Shown here: piece by piece, positions 58,572 to 64,000 of the stretch
Position numbering within the stretch: the stretch's first letter is position 1
How the letters are laid out: every line of letters begins with the position of its first letter
Assembly: GCA_035507035.1 (NCBI GenBank)
Contig: DATJOJ010000022.1
Location: 1 to 64,000, forward strand
Source of the DNA: DATJOJ01 sp035507035
GTDB taxonomy: Bacteria > Acidobacteriota > Terriglobia > Terriglobales > Acidobacteriaceae
Reading direction: 5' to 3'
DNA length: 64,000 nt
Program-made: the position numbers and the translations under genes
The notes under the pieces: model-generated
The model's input: only the letters and a program-made list of their open reading frames with translations
What the model was told of the DNA's origin: nothing
The model's database searches: none

Positions 58572-60260
58572 GTGAAGGTAACAACTAAGGCGGTCTTCGA
58601 TATCGAGACGCTAGACCTTCTCCACTGGGAAGGGTACGAATACGACGGCCCGGTCGCCCTTTGCGGCAAACTTTTCGCCAATCTAACCAAAAGCGGCGTA
58701 GTTCAGCCATCAGGTTCCACGACTTACTACGACTCACCACAAGACGCGACGATAGCCGCTAGCAAGCAACTTCCTTCCGCCGCCGCGATGTTGGGCCCAG
58801 ACGTAATGAACCCAAACATGGCGCCTCCGGCGAATGTTCCTACAGTTTCGACGCCAACTTTCGCGGAGGCACAGGACAAGCCTGGAGCGCTCACCACGAA
58901 AGGTCGGGCACTGTCCTTGATCCTCAGCGGCATAGAGGGCGCCGCTGTCGGCGATGCTGCAGCACGGCAAGGTTCTCCGCGAACCGGCTATCCTGGGGCT
59001 TCTGCAGGGGCCGTGGCCGGCCTGCGTCTTCCCTTCGAACAGGCCCAGCAAAGGAACGAACTCGCGGCGGAACAGTTGCAACAGCAGAAAACCCAGGCCG
59101 AAATTGCGGCCCTACCGCAACAGCAGGCGGCCGAGCGTGCGCACCTCGTCGCACAAACGAACCTCGCGAATGCCAACGCGGCGCGTAAAGATAACTATGT
59201 AATTCCTGGCGTCGGATTGGTAGATTCGAGCGGAGGCGTTATAGTTCCCGAGCCCAGCCTCGGCGCAAAATCGCAAGCAGAGATAGCCGTCAAGAAAACG
59301 GAAGCCGCGTCGGCCGGACTCGATCCAGAGCAGACCCTGCAGTACGTTTACGGCATCAAGCCCACTCCTCAGAATGTAGACCAGCAGGAATTGAACGACT
59401 GGATGCAAAAGAATCCTGGCAAAGGGCCGAGTGATTTCTTGAAGTACAAATCCACGATCGTTCCGGCATTCAATTTCAACTTGCAGCAAGGCGGGGTAGG
59501 AAACGGGTCAAACTTCCCTCCCGGAACCTCGCCCGATGAAATGTATAAGAGCTTTGGCGCGAAGGCCGGCGTTATCCGCGGCATCGTGGAAGGCCGCCAA
59601 TCACCTCCTTCGGCATTTGCCCAGAAAACGCCGTACTGGCAAGACGTGATGGAGAAGGTCTACCAGGTGGACCCAAACTGGAACGAACAGACGGCACAAT
59701 TGCGGAAATCGTATTCGTCTGGCAAGCAGTCCACGGAAATAAATTCCATCAATACAGCGCTGGGACATGTCGGCGTGCTCGGCGACTCAATCGCCGCGCT
59801 GAATAATGGCGACGTGAAGCAACTTAACGCCATCGCTAACCAACTCGGGGTGCAAACTGGAAAGACTGCGGTCACTACCTTCAATACCATCGTTCATCGG
59901 GTCGGGCCCGAACTGGCGAAGGCTTACATCGGTTCAGGTGGCAGCGCGGGCGAGCGTGGATCGGACGAGAAGGACTTTGACCCAAACCTCGGCCCGAAAC
60001 AGCTTGCCGCAAACGTAGGGATTACCGCGCGCCTGCTTCGTTCCAAGATTGGATCACTCGAAAATCAGTGGAATCAGAATGCAGCTCCCGGCATGAAGAG
60101 TTTTCAGGATCAGTTCATTACACCTGAAGCGAAAACGGCACTCGCCAAGTATTCGCCGCAGGGTGGATTGATTCAAGTCACGGCGCCTGACGGATCGGTG
60201 CACACGTTCCCCAATCAAGCGTCGGCTAACACGTTTAAAAAGTTGGCAGGTATCCAATGA
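58572..60260 (+). CDS. Large phage structural protein, probably internal or ejection protein
   Basis: The protein has 562 residues from the GTG at 58572; an upstream start at 58422 would overlap the previous gene fully. A short opening (KAVFDIETLDLLHWEGYEYDG) is followed by an Ala/Gln-rich helical stretch (about 150-215) and a C-terminal half with NTALGHVGVLGDSIAALNNGD, FNTIVHRVGPELAKAYIGSGG and DFDPNLGPKQLAANVG. The last pattern is familiar from internal virion proteins of podovirus-like phages, but no activity is established. The stop overlaps the next start (ATGA). Confidence 0.6.
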   Translation: MKVTTKAVFDIETLDLLHWEGYEYDGPVALCGKLFANLTKSGVVQPSGSTTYYDSPQDATIAASKQLPSAAAMLGPDVMNPNMAPPANVPTVSTPTFAEAQDKPGALTTKGRALSLILSGIEGAAVGDAAARQGSPRTGYPGASAGAVAGLRLPFEQAQQRNELAAEQLQQQKTQAEIAALPQQQAAERAHLVAQTNLANANAARKDNYVIPGVGLVDSSGGVIVPEPSLGAKSQAEIAVKKTEAASAGLDPEQTLQYVYGIKPTPQNVDQQELNDWMQKNPGKGPSDFLKYKSTIVPAFNFNLQQGGVGNGSNFPPGTSPDEMYKSFGAKAGVIRGIVEGRQSPPSAFAQKTPYWQDVMEKVYQVDPNWNEQTAQLRKSYSSGKQSTEINSINTALGHVGVLGDSIAALNNGDVKQLNAIANQLGVQTGKTAVTTFNTIVHRVGPELAKAYIGSGGSAGERGSDEKDFDPNLGPKQLAANVGITARLLRSKIGSLENQWNQNAAPGMKSFQDQFITPEAKTALAKYSPQGGLIQVTAPDGSVHTFPNQASANTFKKLAGIQ

Positions 60261-61669
60261 GCGGCTCAACGATTGACTATGCCGCATTAGCAAAGCAAGC
60301 CGGCGCGATCTCATCGCAACCTGCTTCTACGGCCGGCGGGGTCGATTACGCGGCACTGGCGAAGCAGGCTGGGGCCGTCAGTTCAACGGCGCCGCAGTCC
60401 CGCACGTGGACCGATTCACTTGGTGATGCCGCATCGGAATTTTGGAACCAAGTTAACCCCGTGGCCGCCGTAAAGGGTCTCGCGCAGGCAGTCAACCATC
60501 CAATAGACACGGCCAAAGCCTTGCTGAATGCTCAAGGCGAAGTCGGCAGCGAGGCCGCAGAGTCGTTCAAGCAGGGGGATTATGTCACGGCCGCGCGTCA
60601 CGCCTTAAATTACCTGCTGCCCGTTCTGGGCCCGCAGACTGACGAGGCCGGAGACCTTGCGCAATCGGGACAGTATGCGAAAAGCGCAGGCATGACTGCG
60701 GGCATCGGAGCGAATATTGCAGCGCCGGAATTACTGAAGGGTGCGAATGTCCGCTTACCAGTCGGGGAAGTTCCCGAACGTCTCTATCAGAGCGCGCTGA
60801 AACCGTCGCCAGCAATGGCAGCGTCCAAGGTTAAAGGAATCATACAAACCGGGCTCGAAAACGAAATTCCGGTATCCGCTGATGGCATCGCTAAACTCGA
60901 TGGCCTCATCAGCGATCTAGGCGACAAGGTCAAAGCCCAAATACAGGCGGGCAACAATGCAGCCGCGACTGTTGACCCAGCCGCCGTTGCCCAACGCGCC
61001 GATCAACTCAAGGGCCGCTTCGCGCAGCAGGTAAACCCGAACGCCGATTTAGCTGCGATCGAATCAGCGAAGCAGGAATTCCTCAATAACAATTCAACCC
61101 CGCCAGCGTCCGGCATAGGGCCGTCGCAGTTGAATCCGATACCCGTTTCGGAGGCGCAAGACCTTAAGCAGGGCACTTACCAGCAACTAAAGGAGCGTGC
61201 ATACGGACAACTGAGCTCGGCGACCACTGAAGCGCAGAAGGCCCTGGCGCGCGGCATCAAAGAAGAACTCGAAAATCAGTTCCCAGAAATCCAAGGATTA
61301 AATGCCCAACAGGGCCAAGCGGCGGCCCTGCAAAAAGCGTTAACGCGAGCGGTACAACGCATTGACAACCATCAACTCCTTGGCTTAGGAACTCCCCTTG
61401 CCGCGGCTGCAGGCGGAGCAGTAGGCGGAGCACCGGGTGCTGCAGTCTTAGGCGTGCTGAAGTTTGTCGTAGACCAACCGGAATTTAAGAGCAAACTCGC
61501 GTACACCCTAAGCCGGGCTGGTAAAGGAATTCCGATGTCTGCCGCTGCAGCGCGCATCGCGGCTTACTCTAACCAACTCGGAAACGCGATGGCGGCGCCA
61601 AATGAGTCGGACGACTCGATTCAACATTCTTATACTGCCGTGCACAACAACAACGGGGGTATTCCATAA
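60257..61669 (+). CDS. Phage virion protein with hydrophobic C-terminal zone
   Basis: The protein has 470 residues. The N-terminus carries a duplicated unit (DYAALAKQAGAISS at about 8-21 and DYAALAKQAGAVSS at about 30-43). A long helical middle is rich in Ala and Gln. A Gly/Ala-rich hydrophobic stretch (GLGTPLAAAAGGAVGGAPGA and the 15 residues after) could insert into membranes. This is the profile of DNA-ejection or internal virion proteins. It is translationally coupled to the preceding structural gene. Confidence 0.6.
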   Translation: MSGSTIDYAALAKQAGAISSQPASTAGGVDYAALAKQAGAVSSTAPQSRTWTDSLGDAASEFWNQVNPVAAVKGLAQAVNHPIDTAKALLNAQGEVGSEAAESFKQGDYVTAARHALNYLLPVLGPQTDEAGDLAQSGQYAKSAGMTAGIGANIAAPELLKGANVRLPVGEVPERLYQSALKPSPAMAASKVKGIIQTGLENEIPVSADGIAKLDGLISDLGDKVKAQIQAGNNAAATVDPAAVAQRADQLKGRFAQQVNPNADLAAIESAKQEFLNNNSTPPASGIGPSQLNPIPVSEAQDLKQGTYQQLKERAYGQLSSATTEAQKALARGIKEELENQFPEIQGLNAQQGQAAALQKALTRAVQRIDNHQLLGLGTPLAAAAGGAVGGAPGAAVLGVLKFVVDQPEFKSKLAYTLSRAGKGIPMSAAAARIAAYSNQLGNAMAAPNESDDSIQHSYTAVHNNNGGIP

Positions 61670-61762
61670 ATGGCCACAGCGCGGAGGCGAAGCTGCTGAA
61701 GAGTCGCGCACGAGTGACGCTAACGAAATAATTTCCAAGGAAAAACAGCAGGAGATGACGAA

Positions 61763-61930
61763 ATGACGACGGATGAGGAAGTGATGGCAGAGATTCACCG
61801 CGTCGGAATGGCGCGCTGCTTCGACGCGTTCTTCCTTCGCCAGTGCGGCATCGCACCGTGGGACGCGGAGGATGCGTTGGATGCCTTGCAGGCTGCTTCC
61901 ACAAACTCACAGGAGAACTGGACCCAATGA
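61763..61930 (+). CDS. Short phage protein coupled to the next gene
   Basis: This 55-residue protein starts MTTDEEVMAEIHRVGMARCF, with a GGAG site 8 bp upstream. It is helical with two Cys residues and ends STNSQENWTQ. Its stop overlaps the next start (ATGA), which supports it as coding. No family is recognised. Confidence 0.5.
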   Translation: MTTDEEVMAEIHRVGMARCFDAFFLRQCGIAPWDAEDALDALQAASTNSQENWTQ

Positions 61931-62259
61931 AGCGCGGCAGCCCTAACTGGAAACCACCTTCCATAGCTAATCTTGTCCTTCGGTTCGGATTGAACGAAAG
62001 ACACTTGCTCGACGCGCGGATCAATCAAATTCTCGCGCGTAAAGTTGCACTCGAGGCCGAGATTGCAGAATTGCGCGGCAACGGCGTGCGCGAAGCTCGT
62101 GTCCAGCGGTTTGCACGGATACTCGGTTTTTCCGACAAAGAACTAGCCAACGACCCCAAGATTTCTCAGTTAATACAAAGTGTGCTCGATGGCAGGCAGT
62201 ACCTACAGACCATGAAACCAAAGCGCCAAGAATTGGAGACTAAGAATGCTGCGAAGTGA
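61927..62259 (+). CDS. Small helical phage protein
   Basis: This 110-residue basic protein starts MKRGSPNWKPPSIANLVLRF and is largely helical (LLDARINQILARKVALEAEI, VQRFARILGFSDKELANDPK). It overlaps the preceding stop (ATGA), and its end overlaps the next gene by 14 bp in another frame. No family is recognised. Position just before the scaffold-like gene suggests a head-assembly or head-completion role. Confidence 0.55.
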   Translation: MKRGSPNWKPPSIANLVLRFGLNERHLLDARINQILARKVALEAEIAELRGNGVREARVQRFARILGFSDKELANDPKISQLIQSVLDGRQYLQTMKPKRQELETKNAAK

Positions 62260-63544
62260 CCGATCCGAACCGACCGTGATCCCGTTCATTTTTGCCGAAG
62301 CTGAAACCGAAACAGCAGTGGCCGAACCTCAGGCAGAGCCTACCATCACAGAAGCCTACAATGCCGAGCACGAAGGCGTAGAAGCCACGTCGAAAAAGAA
62401 CCGCAAAGAAGAAAGCGGCCGGAATACCACGTTGGCCGCCGAGGAGGCCACGGCCCGCTCGCTAGCCGAGACGGAGCGCAAAGCCCCACGGCGCCGCGAA
62501 CAGACCTTACAGGAAGCCCATGATGGTGTAATTCCTGAGGAAGAAGCCGACCTCGGTGCAGACAATATTCCCGAGGACTTGCAGGAATTCGACCCCGACG
62601 ACCTCGCGGCGGCGATGATGCGATTGGGATTAGAAGATGCCGACCTTGAGGACCCGCGATGGGTCAAAGCGCTCAGGATGGCACTCGAAAACCAAACGGG
62701 CGAAGACGAGACCGAGGAAGAGGAGACCGAGGAAACGGAAGAGGCGAAGCCCGAAGAGAAACCAGCCGCAGCCAATCCAGACGCGAAGTCCAAACTTGCC
62801 GACCTGACGCCAGAAGAAAAGCAGGTGATGCAAGCGCATATCGAGCAGGTTTATCAGAGGGCGAAACAGGTAAACAACGGGATTTACCACGAACATTTTT
62901 GCTCGTCCTTAGCCAAGGCACTGGAATGCCCTCCCGAGGAAATGGGGCGCCTCAATGATGTCGTAGAGATTTTGGAGTATGGTGCCCAGAACCTCCTCCA
63001 AACCGCATTACCGGGCCTCGTGACCGAATATATGCAGGCCAATTTTGCGCCGCAGTTCGGAGCGATTCTGGAAAGTTATGCACCTGGCTTGGCCGACAGC
63101 TTCCGGACCGCAACGGTCGAGAACACCTGGCATGACGTGTGCGACATGGAAGAGTTTAAGGACGCCCATCTGCCTCGATTCGGCACGCCGGAATTTCAGG
63201 AGGCCGCGCAAAAGGTTCACGCTGCGAATCCGTGGCTCAATGACTTTGACCCAAAGGGGCCTGACGGGAAACTTTTGCCAGTCTTAGAAGCCCTGCGAGT
63301 CCGGGCTGTAGTCACGGCAAGATTGCTAGCCGGAGAGCGCATGTCGCCAAAAGTGATGGCGGAGAGAATTGCCGACGCAGTGGAAACGGGCAGGAAGAGC
63401 GCTGAGCGCAGCACGCGCCGCGTTTCTGCCTCGCGAGTCCTGAGAGGCGGAAGAACTGCCGGCGAGTTGGGTAAATCCGAAGGAGGCGAGCGTGAGTCAC
63501 TCATGGACGCGTGGCGCCGTGGCGGCGGAGGAGGTGCGCTGTGA
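62246..63544 (+). CDS. Acidic scaffold-like phage protein
   Basis: The protein has 432 residues. The first half is very acidic and low in complexity (EDETEEEETEETEEAKPEEK at about 152-171). A helical core follows (GIYHEHFCSSLAKALECPPE, LPGLVTEYMQANFAPQFGAI). The C-terminus is basic and Gly-rich (RRVSASRVLRGGRTAGELGK, then a run of Gly). Acidic helical body with basic C-terminal tail is the usual profile of a capsid scaffold, so a major capsid gene is expected shortly downstream. A GGAG site lies before the ATG. Confidence 0.55.
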   Translation: MLRSDRSEPTVIPFIFAEAETETAVAEPQAEPTITEAYNAEHEGVEATSKKNRKEESGRNTTLAAEEATARSLAETERKAPRRREQTLQEAHDGVIPEEEADLGADNIPEDLQEFDPDDLAAAMMRLGLEDADLEDPRWVKALRMALENQTGEDETEEEETEETEEAKPEEKPAAANPDAKSKLADLTPEEKQVMQAHIEQVYQRAKQVNNGIYHEHFCSSLAKALECPPEEMGRLNDVVEILEYGAQNLLQTALPGLVTEYMQANFAPQFGAILESYAPGLADSFRTATVENTWHDVCDMEEFKDAHLPRFGTPEFQEAAQKVHAANPWLNDFDPKGPDGKLLPVLEALRVRAVVTARLLAGERMSPKVMAERIADAVETGRKSAERSTRRVSASRVLRGGRTAGELGKSEGGERESLMDAWRRGGGGGAL

Positions 63545-63786
63545 TTAAAACACCCGAGGAAACACTCTTGCAGATTCGCGTCGAATGTGAGCGCCTAATC
63601 AATGACGGCACGTATGCGCTGGAGTTCCCGCTCACTACAGAGGACGAAGAAACGGACTCGGCCGAGGCCCGGACTGGCTTGGAAAGGGCAGTCAGCGCGG
63701 CCAAGGTACTTCTGGCTTACCTTGATGCCAGTTACGACTTTGTCGCCGGCTCAGCCGAGCCAAAGGAGGGAATATGCCTCGGATAG
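63541..63786 (+). CDS. Small acidic phage protein
   Basis: This 81-residue protein with a GTG start overlaps the scaffold-like stop (GTGA). It is acidic and helical (EETLLQIRVECERLINDG, SAAKVLLAYLDASYDFVAG). No family is recognised. The end overlaps the next gene by 13 bp. Confidence 0.55.
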   Translation: MIKTPEETLLQIRVECERLINDGTYALEFPLTTEDEETDSAEARTGLERAVSAAKVLLAYLDASYDFVAGSAEPKEGICLG

Positions 63787-64000
63787 CGGCTGGCATCGAG
63801 CCTACCGAGAGGGATGCTGCCTTCGCGATCAACGACCTCGCAAACCAAATACAGGTCTTGTGTTACTACCTGAGCGAAGAAAACATCGCTCAAGGGACAA
63901 TTCGGGCTTGCTGTAAGGCGTATCGCGTGCTGAAACCAATCGTTCTCTCTTACTACGGTGACAACCACACTCTTGTCTGGGATGCGCCCACATATAAATT
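63774..64000 (+). CDS. Phage hypothetical protein, 3' end outside the window
   Basis: The frame runs open to the end of the window from an ATG with an AAGGAGG site. The 75 visible residues begin MPRIAAGIEPTERDAAFAIN and include VLCYYLSEENIAQGTIRACC, mostly helical. No family is recognised. It is in a different frame from the gene it overlaps. Confidence 0.5.
   Translation, partial: MPRIAAGIEPTERDAAFAINDLANQIQVLCYYLSEENIAQGTIRACCKAYRVLKPIVLSYYGDNHTLVWDAPTYK

Larger units (their letters stand above)
50701..64000. mobile_element. Integrated phage-like element, left part
   Basis: The element begins at a truncated tRNA-Asp copy and continues past the window. Its genes are mostly short, overlap heavily and read forward. 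They include a replication gene with iterons, a head-protease-like gene, a toxin-antitoxin pair and virion-type structural proteins. No integrase, terminase, portal or capsid gene is visible yet. The intact tRNA-Asp and the second attachment site should lie to the right. Whether it is complete and inducible cannot be told. Confidence 0.85.

Overview
The window looks like a chromosomal segment of an acidobacterium (class Terriglobia, Koribacter/Terriglobales-like). This is inferred from family content: a very large Oar-type TonB-dependent receptor with a carboxypeptidase-like N-terminal domain, a SIMPL protein, a TrbI-fold secreted protein, a BNR/VPS10-like propeller protein, an M13 metallopeptidase and a GH38 alpha-mannosidase. 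No rRNA or other marker gene fixes the taxonomy.

Layout of the host part (1-50.7 kb). 1-11.4 kb: the end of an HD-GYP response regulator, secreted envelope proteins, then a cell-wall recycling and synthesis block: a beta-lactamase-fold/NamZ fusion, a serine hydrolase, murQ and murA. After it come a MerR regulator with two palindromic operators, a ThiS-like protein with a C-terminal tail, and a DUF5675 protein. 11.5-24.9 kb: a complex I operon in the order nuoA-C-D-E-F-G-H-J-K-L-M-N. Neither nuoB nor nuoI is present. Four of its junctions (D/E, E/F, F/G, H/J) contain inverted repeats, and the arms at D/E and E/F reach or closely approach the next start codon. 24.9-36.5 kb: an ABC exporter pair, a lone Flp-like pilin, an Sfp-type phosphopantetheinyl transferase, an alpha-mannosidase/sugar-porter block, and an ABC exporter whose permease is fused to an amidohydrolase. 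36.7-50.2 kb: secreted proteins, an aldehyde dehydrogenase, an outer-membrane barrel protein, a thioredoxin-like protein with a small secreted six-cysteine peptide behind a structured leader, and the TonB-dependent receptor.

From 50,701 to the end of the window lies the left part of an integrated phage-like element. Its boundary is a 45-bp copy of the 3' part of a tRNA-Asp gene (minus-strand sense), broken off at the anticodon loop. That is the usual scar of tyrosine-recombinase integration, so the intact tRNA and probably the integrase should lie beyond 64 kb. The element carries small early genes and a replication-initiator-like gene with three 17-bp iterons inside it, in three different reading frames, as in the lambda O/ori arrangement. 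It also carries a head-protease-like gene, an mqsRA toxin-antitoxin pair with a palindromic operator, and a membrane protein of unknown function bracketed by 68-bp direct repeats. A run of translationally overlapped virion genes follows (internal or ejection proteins, then a scaffold-like protein).

How the genes work together: the NamZ fusion, serine hydrolase and MurQ resemble the Bacillus ybbC-ybbE-murQ cluster for salvage of N-acetylmuramic acid, and MurA is next door. The nuo genes would form most of a proton-pumping NADH dehydrogenase but need NuoB and NuoI from elsewhere. The phage genes form one forward-reading block broken only by the reversed membrane-protein cassette.
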